Counted from the stretch's first letter, positions 1 to 6,734 are shown. The stretch: 26,466 nt of DNA from an uncultured Oscillospiraceae bacterium (GCA_900764755.1 CAAFPE010000054.1:1-26466), one strand, 5' to 3'. Made by a program: numbers and translations. Notes: generated from the sequence alone by a model not told the origin.

Positions 1-31
1 CGCCGCCGGGGGGCCGCCGACGCCCCCGCGG

Positions 32-51
32 CGGCGCGTGGCGCCGTTTTT
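32..51 (+). terminator. Intrinsic terminator of a gene left of the window
   Basis: A perfect 6-bp GC stem (CGGCGC, loop GTG, GCGCCG) is followed directly by five T on the plus strand. It sits 2 bp beyond the glmS stop and faces it, so it probably ends a convergent plus-strand gene outside the window. The T run lies on the wrong side to serve glmS. Confidence 0.5.
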
Positions 52-53
52 GA

Positions 54-1886
54 TCACTCTACGGTAACGCTTTTTGCAAGATTTCTGGGCTTGTCGATGT
101 CGCACCCGCGCATCAGCGCCACATAGTAGGCGAACAGCTGCATGGGGATGACCTCCAGAGACGGCAGGAACATCGGATGGATGTCCGGGATGGTCATGGT
201 GTTGTCCACCAGGGCGGCCAGCTGCTCCCTGTGGCTGGCGGTGGAGATGCCGATGACATCCGCACCTCGGGCCTTGACCTCCTTTACGTTGCTCATCAGC
301 TTGTCAAACAGGGCGTTCCAGCTGGCAAGAGCCACCACCAGAGTGCCGTCCTCAATGAGGGAGATGGTCCCGTGCTTCAGCTCACCGGCGGCGTATGCCT
401 CCGAGTGGATGTAGGAGATCTCCTTCAGCTTGAGGGAACCCTCCAGTCCCACGGCGTAGTCGATATTCCGTCCGATGAAAAAGACGGAATCGTGGTTGAA
501 GTAGATGGAGGCGTAGTACTGGATCTCCTGGGTGTGGGCGAGGATCTCCTCCGCCTTGGAGGGGAGCAGGCGCAGCTGGGCCACCAGCTCCCGGTACTCC
601 TGCGCTCCGATCCGGCCCAGCAGATCGGCAAAGTAGAGGCCCACCAGATAGATCACCGCCAGCTGGGTGGAGTAGGCCTTGGTGGTGGCCACGGCGATCT
701 CCGGCCCCGCCCAGGTGTACAGCACGTCGTCCGACTCCCGGGCGATGGTGGAGCCCACCACATTGACGATGGACAGCAGGCGGGCTCCCAGGCGCTTGGC
801 TTCCCGCATGGCGGCCAGGGTGTCGATGGTCTCTCCGGACTGACTGATCACCAGGGCCAGGGTCCGGTCGGTGACGATGGGATCGCAGTACCGGAATTCA
901 GAGGCCAGGGTCACCTCCACCGGGATGCGCAGCAGCCGCTCCAGAATGTACTTGGCCGTCACCCCCACATGGTAGGAGGAGCCGCAGGCGATGATATACA
1001 GGCGGTCCATTCGCTCCAGATCCTCCCGGGTGATGGTCAGGTCTTCCAGCACCACCCGGTCCCCCCGCAGGCGGGGAAAGATGGTATCCCGAAGGGCCTT
1101 GGGCTGCTCCATGATCTCCTTGAACATGAAGTGCTCATAGCCGCCCTTTTCCGCTGCGGAGATCTCCCAGTCCACATGGGAGCGCTCCTTCTCCACCGGC
1201 TGGAGCAGGGAGTTGTATACCTGGACCGTGCCGGGGGTGAGCACGGCCACCTCTCCGTCATCCAGATAGCATACCTCCCGGGTATGCTTGATGACGGCAG
1301 TGACGTCAGAGGCCAGCAGGTTGAAGCCCTCTCCATATCCCAGCACCAGGGGGGAGTCCTTTCGCACCGCCACCAGCTTATCCGGCTCGTCGGCACATAC
1401 GATCCCAAGGGCGTACGCCCCCTCGATGCGGTGGAGCACCTTGGAGACCGCGTCCAGCAGGTCGCCGTCGTAGTAATACTCCAGCAGCTGGGCCACCACC
1501 TCGGTGTCTGTCTCAGAGGCGAAGGTCACCCCCTTGGACTCCAGAAACTCCTTCAGCTTGGCGTAGTTTTCGATGATCCCGTTGTGGACCACGGCGATCC
1601 GCCCGGACTGGCTCACCTGGGGGTGGGAGTTCACGTCGTTGGGCGCGCCGTGGGTAGCCCAGCGGGTATGTCCCACGCCCATGGCGCCGGGGATCAGCGT
1701 GCCTCCGTCGGTCAGGTCGTACAGAACTTGGAGGCGGCCCTTGGCCTTTACGATCTGGAGCCCCTTCTTCTGGTCATAGACCGCCAATCCGGCGGAGTCG
1801 TATCCCCGGTACTCCAAACGGGATAGGCCCTCCAGCAGGATGGGCGCGGCCTCCTCTGTCCCAATAAAACCCACAATGCCACACAT
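54..1886 (-). CDS. glmS: Glutamine--fructose-6-phosphate aminotransferase (isomerizing)
   Basis: Makes glucosamine-6-phosphate from fructose-6-phosphate and glutamine, the first committed step towards UDP-GlcNAc for peptidoglycan; cytoplasmic. The 610-residue product matches the family length (about 609). It begins MCGIVGF, so Cys2 becomes the N-terminal nucleophile of the glutaminase domain once Met is removed. That domain fills roughly the first 240 residues. Two SIS sugar-isomerase domains follow, with SQSGETIDT and ATTKAYSTQ motifs, and the protein ends in the typical KPRNLAKSVTVE tail. The start at 1886 is chosen because catalysis needs Cys2 and a GAGGAGGAAT site lies at 1895-1904. A longer in-frame reading to 2162 would run through the ribozyme and bury Cys2. 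Regulation is by the glmS ribozyme upstream. No clear promoter lies between the ribozyme and the acetyltransferase gene, so co-transcription with that gene is likely. Confidence 0.97.
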   Translation of the reverse strand: MCGIVGFIGTEEAAPILLEGLSRLEYRGYDSAGLAVYDQKKGLQIVKAKGRLQVLYDLTDGGTLIPGAMGVGHTRWATHGAPNDVNSHPQVSQSGRIAVVHNGIIENYAKLKEFLESKGVTFASETDTEVVAQLLEYYYDGDLLDAVSKVLHRIEGAYALGIVCADEPDKLVAVRKDSPLVLGYGEGFNLLASDVTAVIKHTREVCYLDDGEVAVLTPGTVQVYNSLLQPVEKERSHVDWEISAAEKGGYEHFMFKEIMEQPKALRDTIFPRLRGDRVVLEDLTITREDLERMDRLYIIACGSSYHVGVTAKYILERLLRIPVEVTLASEFRYCDPIVTDRTLALVISQSGETIDTLAAMREAKRLGARLLSIVNVVGSTIARESDDVLYTWAGPEIAVATTKAYSTQLAVIYLVGLYFADLLGRIGAQEYRELVAQLRLLPSKAEEILAHTQEIQYYASIYFNHDSVFFIGRNIDYAVGLEGSLKLKEISYIHSEAYAAGELKHGTISLIEDGTLVVALASWNALFDKLMSNVKEVKARGADVIGISTASHREQLAALVDNTMTIPDIHPMFLPSLEVIPMQLFAYYVALMRGCDIDKPRNLAKSVTVE

Positions 1887-1960
1887 AAAATGATATTCCT
1901 CCTCAAATATTCGATTTCGGGAGGACAAACTCGCAGACATTTGTACCCTCGTTTCCCGGT

Positions 1961-2121
1961 CACAGCCCCTCTGTTTTGCGGTCACCCGCATATTTGCTGA
2001 CTGTGTACGCACCCGGGTGGTGCGGAAGGGCATCCGCCGAATTTTCAGACTGTGGCCCGGCCGCAGTCCTCTCGATGCTCCCTTCTCCTCGTCATCCTGC
2101 ACGCGGGGCAGGCTCTGGCGC
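1961..2121 (-). ncRNA. glmS ribozyme: glmS ribozyme (GlcN6P-activated self-cleaving riboswitch)
   Basis: The minus-strand leader of glmS matches the glmS ribozyme core. It starts A|GCGCC, with cleavage expected between 2122 and 2121. P1 pairs CCTGC (2112-2108) with GCAGG (2100-2096), followed by GATGACGAGGAG. P2.1 pairs GAAGGG with CCCTTC (2030-2025), and TTCGGCGGATGCCC lies just 5' of and into that arm. P3 pairs CGCACC (2024-2019) with GGTGCG (2013-2008). P4 pairs CACAG with CTGTG, which ends at 1961. P4.1 is TGCGG-GTGA-CCGCA (1990-1977). An extra hairpin of about 24 nt lies between ATCGA and the GGCGGATG segment. In this family GlcN6P binding triggers cleavage and the downstream mRNA is then degraded, giving feedback control. 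The remaining 74 nt to the start codon hold only the RBS. Confidence 0.93.
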
Positions 2122-2199
2122 TTTTGATGCACATTCCAGCAGCTGTGCCGCTGGACAGGCATGGTCCTCCTTCCTCTCTGCGAAGCGTCAAACAGGCTG

Positions 2200-2775
2200 T
2201 TACGGCTCCTCCGCGCTGCCGGGGCAGATGGGGCGCAGCACCCGGCAGGGATTGCCCGCCGCCACTACGTTGGGCGGGATGTCCCGACTGACCACGCTCC
2301 CCGCGCCAATGACTGTGCCGGAGCCGATGGTGACCCCAGGCAGGACGGCAGCATTGCCGCCGAACCAGACGTTGTCCCCTACGGTGATGGGCCGGGCGAA
2401 CTCCAGCCCCGCGTTTCGGGTGGCAGCGTCCAGGGGGTGTCCCGCCGTGTAGAAGCCGCAGTTGGGCCCGATGAACACATGGTCCCCAAAGGTCACCGGG
2501 GCGCAGTCCAGAATGACGCAGTTGTGGTTGATCTCGATCTGAGAACCCATGCGGATATTGCAGCCGTAGTCGCACCAGAACATTGGCTGGATGGAGATGT
2601 CCTTTCCCACCGCGCCCAGCAGCTCCCGCAGCAGCCGCTCTCCGGCCACCGGGTCCTGCACAGCCTCCAGATTGAATCGGCGGCACAGCTCCTTGGCACG
2701 CTGTCTGGCCTGGGCCAGTTCCGGAGCGCCCGCCTGGTACAGAGCGCCGGACAGCATTTTCTCCCGTTCCATCAT
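2200..2775 (-). CDS. Sugar O-acetyltransferase (LacA/Maa/NodL family)
   Basis: Predicted to move acetyl from acetyl-CoA to a sugar hydroxyl (maltose, galactoside or a related sugar); cytoplasmic trimer by analogy. The 191-residue product fits the family (183-203). An N-terminal helical maltose-acetyltransferase segment (MEREKMLSG, residues 2-55) precedes a left-handed beta-helix of hexapeptide repeats (about 60-185). The catalytic histidine is H113 in FYTAGHP. The C-terminal AAGNPCRVLRPI is the family end motif. Start 2775 (or the adjacent ATG at 2772) is chosen because GGAAGGGATGG lies just upstream; the longer reading to 2865 would start at the promoter. A sigma-A promoter lies at 2831-2859. 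The next gene downstream is the ribozyme-controlled glmS, about 80 nt away, so both may share a transcript. The exact sugar cannot be told from sequence. Confidence 0.9.
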   Translation of the reverse strand: MMEREKMLSGALYQAGAPELAQARQRAKELCRRFNLEAVQDPVAGERLLRELLGAVGKDISIQPMFWCDYGCNIRMGSQIEINHNCVILDCAPVTFGDHVFIGPNCGFYTAGHPLDAATRNAGLEFARPITVGDNVWFGGNAAVLPGVTIGSGTVIGAGSVVSRDIPPNVVAAGNPCRVLRPICPGSAEEP

Positions 2776-2830
2776 GGTGTTCCATCCCTTCCGGCAGCCC
2801 GAAGTTGGTGCCGCCTGTTGAACAGACAAC

Positions 2831-2859
2831 ATTATAGTCGATGAAAAAACCGGAGTAAA
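2831..2859 (-). promoter_or_regulatory. Sigma-A promoter of the acetyltransferase-glmS unit
   Basis: Reading the minus strand, TTTACT (2859-2854) and a perfect TATAAT (2836-2831) are separated by 17 bp. Transcription would start near 2824, about 50 nt before the acetyltransferase start. No other clear promoter precedes glmS. Confidence 0.8.
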
Positions 2860-2920
2860 GCACATCGGGGCGAAAAATCACCCCCTTTTCTGAATTTTGT
2901 AAGAAATTTTAAAATACTAC

Positions 2921-2949
2921 TTTACAATGAGGGAAAAGCCTGCTATAAT
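2921..2949 (+). promoter_or_regulatory. Sigma-A promoter of tRNA-Arg(CCG)
   Basis: TTTACA (2921-2926) and TATAAT (2944-2949) are separated by 17 bp in an AT-rich stretch. The expected start point is about 10 nt before the tRNA 5' end. Confidence 0.85.
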
Positions 2950-2968
2950 AATGAGGCTTTAGAGAAAA

Positions 2969-3044
2969 GCGCCCGTAGTTCAATGGATAGAGCGTCAGAT
3001 TCCGGTTCTGAATGTTGGGGGTTCGAGTCCCTTCGGGCGTACCA
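2969..3044 (+). tRNA. tRNA-Arg(CCG)
   Basis: A 76-nt cloverleaf with encoded CCA. The acceptor pairs GCGCCCG with CGGGCGT (one G-U at the end) and the D stem pairs GTTC with GAGC. The anticodon stem pairs TCAGA with TCTGA around a TTCCGGT loop, giving anticodon CCG, which reads CGG arginine codons. The T loop is TTCGAGT. It is a single-gene unit with its own promoter upstream and a strong terminator directly at its 3' end. CGG codons are common in the genes here. Confidence 0.97.
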
Positions 3045-3079
3045 CGTCGGAGCAAAGTCCGCTTTGCTCCGACGTCTTT
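3045..3079 (+). terminator. Terminator of tRNA-Arg
   Basis: A perfect 13-bp stem (arms 3045-3057 and 3062-3074, loop TCCG) is followed by TCTTTTT. It begins at the base after the tRNA CCA. The inner arms CGGAGCAAAG/CTTTGCTCCG recur downstream of the tRNA cluster near 6.3 kb (see the repeat entries). Confidence 0.9.
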
Positions 3080-3112
3080 TTATGCCTGCGGCAAAAAAGC
3101 CGTCATCCGCCC
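3048..3112 (+). repeat. tRNA-associated dispersed repeat, copy A
   Basis: A 65-bp block: terminator hairpin, T run, ATGC, a GCG-rich step, an A run, then GTCATCCGCCC. It aligns by hand with 6261-6324 on the minus strand at 56 of 65 columns. The first 24 bases, including the asymmetric loop, are identical. Both copies lie downstream of tRNA genes and in the same direction as tRNA transcription. Confidence 0.8.
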
Positions 3113-3128
3113 TGCGGGCGGCATTTTT
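3107..3128 (+). terminator. Second terminator-like hairpin after tRNA-Arg
   Basis: CCGCCC (3107-3112), loop TGC, GGGCGG (3116-3121), then CATTTTT. It is backup-terminator-like. It belongs to the gene-free stretch 3045-3287, which otherwise holds only hairpins and the promoter of the next gene. Confidence 0.5.
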
Positions 3129-3171
3129 CATTCCTAACAAAAACATCGGTTTTAACCGTCCTTTGCACGCC

Positions 3172-3206
3172 GGAGCAAACGTCATATCGTTTGCTCCGAC
3201 TTTTTT
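3172..3206 (+). terminator. Third terminator-like hairpin (GGAGCAAA family)
   Basis: Arms CGGAGCAAACG and CGTTTGCTCCG flank a short TCATAT loop and are followed by ACTTTTTT. The stem resembles the one at 3048-3071 with a changed loop. It lies about 80 bp upstream of the GTPase gene promoter and could insulate that gene from tRNA transcription. Confidence 0.6.
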
Positions 3207-3287
3207 ACAAAAGTCAGCGTATCTGATTCAGCGGCTCCGTTTCTTTCTAGCCTTTGGACCCTCTGGTACCTCACAATCAACTCTATC

Positions 3288-3316
3288 TCGACTGATTCTG
3301 GCCCTTGTGGTATACT
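3288..3316 (+). promoter_or_regulatory. Probable promoter of the GTPase-NYN gene
   Basis: TCGACT (3288-3293) and TATACT (3311-3316) are separated by 17 bp, about 36 nt before the ATG. The RBS AGAGGAGG is at 3337-3344. The short leader leaves no room for an attenuator of the tet(M) type. Confidence 0.6.
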
Positions 3317-3351
3317 GTATCAGACACAACACTGTCAGAGGAGGCATCGCG

Positions 3352-6039
3352 ATGGGCGGACAAGGATCACAACAGGAACAGAAGCAGCTCTGCGTCGGCC
3401 TGCTGGCCCATGTGGACGCGGGCAAGACCACCCTGTCGGAGGGCCTGCTCTATGAGAGTGGTCAGCTGCGCCGCCTGGGACGGGTGGACCACCGGGATGC
3501 CTTTTTGGACACTGATGATCAGGAGCGGGAGCGGGGGATCACTATTTTCTCCAAGCAGGCCCGCCTGTCTCTGGACGGCCTGGACCTGACCCTGCTGGAC
3601 ACCCCGGGCCATGTGGACTTCTCCAGTGAGATGGAACGCACACTCCAGGTGCTGGATTACGCCATCCTGGTCATCAGCGGCACAGACGGCGTTCAGGGAC
3701 ACACCGCTACCCTGTGGCGGCTGCTGGCCCGGTACCACATCCCAACCTTCCTATTCGTCAACAAGATGGACCTGGCGGGCACGGACCGGGCCGCCCTGCT
3801 GGGGCAGCTGCACAGCCGGCTCAGCGGCGGCTGCGTGGACTTCTCTGCTCCGGACTGGGAGGAGAGCGCAGCCCTATGCGACGACGGCATTTTAGAGAAG
3901 TATCTGGAGGAGGGGGGCCTGGATGACGGGGACGTGATCTCCCTCATCCGCCACCGGAAGGTGTTTCCCTGCTGGTTCGGTTCAGCGCTGAAGCTGGACG
4001 GCGTGGCGGAGCTGCTCCGGGGTATTGGTCGGTATGCCGTCCCTCCTTTGTACCCCAAGGAGTTCGGTGCGAAGGTCTTTAAGATCGCCCGGGACCCCCA
4101 GGGAGCCCGGCTAACCTACCTGAAGGTCACTGGGGGCAGCCTCCGGGTGAAGGCCCTGCTCACCAACCGCCGCCCCGGCGGCCCGGAGCCGGCCGAGCTG
4201 CTCTGGGAGGAAAAAGCCGACCAGCTGCGCCTGTACTCCGGCCCCCAGTACCGCCTGGCGGAGACTGTCCCAGCAGGGACGGTGTGCGCGGTCACCGGCC
4301 TGAGCCGCACCTACCCCGGCCAGGGGCTGGGAGTGGAGCCGGAGTCCTCTATCCCGCTGCTGGAGCCGGTACTGTCCTATCAGGTGTGCCTCCCGGAGGG
4401 GGCTAATGTCCACACTGTCCTGCGCCAGCTGGGTCAGCTGGAGGAGGAGGACCCGCAGCTTCACATCGTTTGGGACGAGACCGCCCGGGAGATCCGCCTT
4501 CAGCTTATGGGCCAGGTGCAGCTGGAGGTCCTCCGCCGCCTGGTCCGGGAGCGGTTCGGCCTGGAGGCCGCCTTCGGCGCGGGCAGCGTTCTTTATAAGG
4601 AGACCATCCTGGAGCCGGTGGAGGGGGTGGGCCACTTTGAGCCCCTGCGCCACTACGCTGAGGTCCACCTGCTGCTGGAGCCGGGGGAGCCGGGCAGCGG
4701 ACTGCGCTTTGACACCGCCTGCTCCGAGGACCAGCTGGACCGGAACTGGCAGCGGCTGATCCTGACCCACCTGGCGGAGAAGGAGCACAGGGGGGTGCTC
4801 ACCGGCGCGCCCATTACCGATATGAAGATCACACTGGTGGCCGGACGGGCCCATGTGAAGCACACCGAGGGAGGTGACTTCCGACAGGCCACCTACCGGG
4901 CGGTGCGCCAGGGACTCAGGTGTGCCCGGAGCGTTCTGCTGGAGCCCTGGTACGACCTGCGCCTGGAGGTGCCTGCCGACCAAGTGGGCCGGGCCATGGC
5001 AGACGTCCAGCGGATGGGGGGCTCCTGCCAGCCGCCGGAGCCTCTGGGGGAGATGAGCCTGCTCACCGGCTCCGTCCCGGTGTCGGAGGTGGGGGATTAT
5101 GCTCTCCAGGTGGCAGCCTATACCCGGGGGCTGGGACGGATGTCCTGCGTCCCGGCCGGTTACCGACCCTGCCACGATCCGGAGGCCGTGATTGCCGCCG
5201 CGGGCTATGACAGTGACCGGGATGTGGACAACCCCGCCGACTCCGTGTTCTGCGGCCACGGAGCGGGCTTTGTGGTCCGCTGGGACCAGGTCCGGGACTA
5301 TATGCACGTGGACAGCGGCCTGTCCTGGGAGACTGTGGAACAGGAGGAGGCCCCCGCTCCGGCGGTCCCGCGCCGGGGAGCAGTGTACTCCGGCTCGCTG
5401 GAGGCCGACGAGGAATTGAAGGCCATTTTTGAACGGACATACGGCCCCATCCAGCGCCGGGACCTACGGCCCCAGCCCAAGCCCCGGAAGCGGGACGAGC
5501 TCCCGGAGCGGCAGACCATTCTTTCCCCCCAGGAACTGGGCCCGGAGTACCTGCTGGTGGACGGCTATAACATCATCTTTGCCTGGGATGAGCTGAAGGC
5601 CATTTCCCGGGACAATCTGGACGCCGCGCGCCAGCGGCTCATGGATATTTTGAGCAACTACCAGGGTTACCGCCGCTGTGAGATCATTCTGGTCTTTGAC
5701 GCCTATAAGGTCCCCCGGGGAGTGGGCGAGGTGTCCCGCTATCACAACATCTATGTGGTCTACACCAAAGAGGCCGAGACGGCGGATGCCTATATTGAGA
5801 AGGCCACCTATGCCCTCAGCCGGAAGAAGCACCGGGTGCGGGTGGCCACCTCGGACAACGCTGAGCAGCTGATCATTCTGGGCCACGGGGCCCTGCGTGT
5901 CCCTGCGGCCGCCTTCCACGCGGAGGTGGAGCAGGCGGCTGGACAGATCGCCGCCCTGCTGGCTCAGCAGAACCGCTCCGCCCCATCAAAGCCGATCCAG
6001 GCTGCTATGGAGCGGGCCAGGCAGCAGGCGGATCGGTAA
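3352..6039 (+). CDS. EF-G-like ribosome-protection-type GTPase with C-terminal YacP/Rae1 NYN domain
   Basis: 895 residues. The N-terminal part is a translational GTPase of the Tet(M)/Tet(O)/EF-G family, with G1 AHVDAGKT (19-26), G2 Thr64 in RERGITI, G3 DTPGH (83-87) and G4 NKMD (137-140). EF-G domain II to V-like regions run to about residue 690 (YKETILEPVEG, ITDMKITLVAGRAHVKH, a Tet-like C-terminal region). After a basic Pro/Arg-rich linker (about 700-730) comes a NYN/PIN-like domain (about 732-880) of the YacP family: VDGYNII (D737, N740), LVFDAYKV (D783), ETADAYIE and ATSDNAEQ (D835). Bacillus subtilis Rae1, the YacP member, cuts mRNA in the ribosomal A site. The pairing suggests a factor that enters the A site and cuts RNA there; this is inference. 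Tetracycline resistance is possible but unproven. The start is set by AGAGGAGG at 3337-3344 and by homology. It stands alone between its own promoter and terminator. Confidence 0.9.
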   Translation: MGGQGSQQEQKQLCVGLLAHVDAGKTTLSEGLLYESGQLRRLGRVDHRDAFLDTDDQERERGITIFSKQARLSLDGLDLTLLDTPGHVDFSSEMERTLQVLDYAILVISGTDGVQGHTATLWRLLARYHIPTFLFVNKMDLAGTDRAALLGQLHSRLSGGCVDFSAPDWEESAALCDDGILEKYLEEGGLDDGDVISLIRHRKVFPCWFGSALKLDGVAELLRGIGRYAVPPLYPKEFGAKVFKIARDPQGARLTYLKVTGGSLRVKALLTNRRPGGPEPAELLWEEKADQLRLYSGPQYRLAETVPAGTVCAVTGLSRTYPGQGLGVEPESSIPLLEPVLSYQVCLPEGANVHTVLRQLGQLEEEDPQLHIVWDETAREIRLQLMGQVQLEVLRRLVRERFGLEAAFGAGSVLYKETILEPVEGVGHFEPLRHYAEVHLLLEPGEPGSGLRFDTACSEDQLDRNWQRLILTHLAEKEHRGVLTGAPITDMKITLVAGRAHVKHTEGGDFRQATYRAVRQGLRCARSVLLEPWYDLRLEVPADQVGRAMADVQRMGGSCQPPEPLGEMSLLTGSVPVSEVGDYALQVAAYTRGLGRMSCVPAGYRPCHDPEAVIAAAGYDSDRDVDNPADSVFCGHGAGFVVRWDQVRDYMHVDSGLSWETVEQEEAPAPAVPRRGAVYSGSLEADEELKAIFERTYGPIQRRDLRPQPKPRKRDELPERQTILSPQELGPEYLLVDGYNIIFAWDELKAISRDNLDAARQRLMDILSNYQGYRRCEIILVFDAYKVPRGVGEVSRYHNIYVVYTKEAETADAYIEKATYALSRKKHRVRVATSDNAEQLIILGHGALRVPAAAFHAEVEQAAGQIAALLAQQNRSAPSKPIQAAMERARQQADR

Positions 6040-6106
6040 AAACGGTCTTGTGGCCGGCGGAGCAGGGCAAATCCGTTTTACCTGAACAGTTCTACTTTTC
6101 GGATCC

Positions 6107-6146
6107 ATAAAAAATAGCCACACCAATTGGTGCGGCTATTTTTTAT
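6107..6146 (+). terminator. Bidirectional terminator after the GTPase-NYN gene
   Basis: A long hairpin with arms 6107-6124 and 6129-6146 and loop AATT has one A-C mismatch. A-rich and T-rich ends on either side let it end transcription both ways, from the GTPase gene and from any minus-strand read-through of the tRNA cluster. Confidence 0.85.
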
Positions 6147-6181
6147 GGAAAGTACGGTTAAACTCGATTTTTCTTGTAATC

Positions 6182-6202
6182 AAAAAACGCCGCGAAGCGG
6201 CG
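6182..6202 (-). terminator. Terminator-like hairpin in the tRNA-cluster 3' region
   Basis: On the minus strand CGCCGC, loop TTC and GCGGCG are followed by six T (6187-6182). It is the last of several hairpins downstream of tRNA-Lys. Confidence 0.5.
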
Positions 6203-6260
6203 GACCCAAGCTGAAGCCCAGCAATAGGGAGAGTGCTTTGGAAAGGAGGAACAAGGGAGC

Positions 6261-6324
6261 GGGCGGATGACGCTTTTTCTGCGCGAGCATAAAAAAGCGC
6301 CGGAGCAAAGCGGACTTTGCTCCG
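6261..6324 (-). repeat. tRNA-associated dispersed repeat, copy B
   Basis: Minus-strand counterpart of 3048-3112. It has a terminator hairpin with 10-bp arms (6301-6310/6315-6324), then GCGC and six T, ATGC, an A run and GTCATCCGCCC. It lies in the roughly 390-bp gene-free stretch 6147-6536. That stretch also holds short palindromes such as TTTTTGCTTTGCAAAAA near 6404-6421 and GGCGGC/GCCGCC near 6478-6494. No supported gene was found there. Confidence 0.8.
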
Positions 6325-6499
6325 GTGTGTTCTGTGTTGATAAAAAAGAATCAGACCCGACTGGGGCTCTGCACGGCGGGGCGGCGCGTTTACGCTGTAC
6401 AAGCATTTTTGCAAAGCAAAAATCTTGGCGCAGGGCGAATTCACTTCGCCCGAGCATTTTAACCTTCGAAGGGTAAAGGCGGCCTTGAGCCGCCGGAAC

Positions 6500-6539
6500 C
6501 CAAAAAGAAAGACACGCCTCAGCGTGTCTTTCTTTTTGG
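6500..6539 (-). terminator. Main terminator of the tRNA cluster
   Basis: An 18-bp perfect stem (6500-6517 with 6522-6539, loop CTCA) ends in a T-rich arm. Its first bases on the minus strand are the CCA end of tRNA-Lys, so termination and 3' processing are directly joined. Confidence 0.85.
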
Positions 6540-6612
6540 TGACCCAGCGGGGACTCGAACCCCGGACCCACGGCTTAAAAGGCAGTTGCTCTACCGACTG
6601 AGCTACTGAGTC
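6537..6612 (-). tRNA. tRNA-Lys(TTT)
   Basis: 76 nt with encoded CCA. The acceptor pairs GACTCAG with CTGGGTC, the loop CTTTTAA gives anticodon TTT, and the T loop is TTCGAGT. The anticodon stem ACTGC/GCCGT has a T-C mismatch at 29-41. The arm is otherwise nearly identical to that of tRNA-Arg(TCT) in the same cluster, where position 41 is A and pairs. It is the last gene of the operon. Confidence 0.93.
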
Positions 6613-6638
6613 ATTTGGAAGAATGGGGGGGAGAAAAA

Positions 6639-6713
6639 TGGCAGGGATGGCTGGACTCGAACCAGCGAGTGAGGGAGTCAAAGTCCCTTGCCTTACCACT
6701 TGGCTACACCCCT
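6639..6713 (-). tRNA. tRNA-Gln(TTG)
   Basis: 75 nt with encoded CCA. The acceptor pairs AGGGGTG with CATCCCT. The anticodon stem AGGGA/TCCCT encloses CTTTGAC, giving anticodon TTG for CAA/CAG. The T stem GCTGG/CCAGC encloses TTCGAGT. It lies 26 nt upstream of tRNA-Lys in the transcript. Confidence 0.96.
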
Positions 6714-6734
6714 ATATTGCAAGAGACGAAAAAA

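Noticed and set aside
177..1826. Long plus-strand frame opposite glmS (549 codons)
   Set aside because: Antisense shadow of a GC-rich gene: low-complexity Gly/Val/His/Gln-rich product, no RBS, no known domain.
54..2162. GlmS read as a 702-residue protein starting at 2162
   Set aside because: The extension covers the glmS ribozyme and would bury the catalytic Cys2. The start at 1886 has a better-placed RBS and gives the family length.
2045..2881. Alternative minus-strand frame (278 codons) over the acetyltransferase
   Set aside because: It overlaps the clear hexapeptide acetyltransferase in another frame, including the promoter, and has no recognisable fold.
3048..3206. Possible CRISPR or attachment-site array beside tRNA-Arg
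   Set aside because: The hairpins are not regularly spaced direct repeats, no cas or integrase gene is nearby and the tRNA 3' end is not duplicated downstream.
6136..6699. Minus-strand frames across the tRNA-Lys 3' region
   Set aside because: They translate a tRNA, terminators and repeat hairpins. No RBS or domain; such frames recur only because the repeat recurs.
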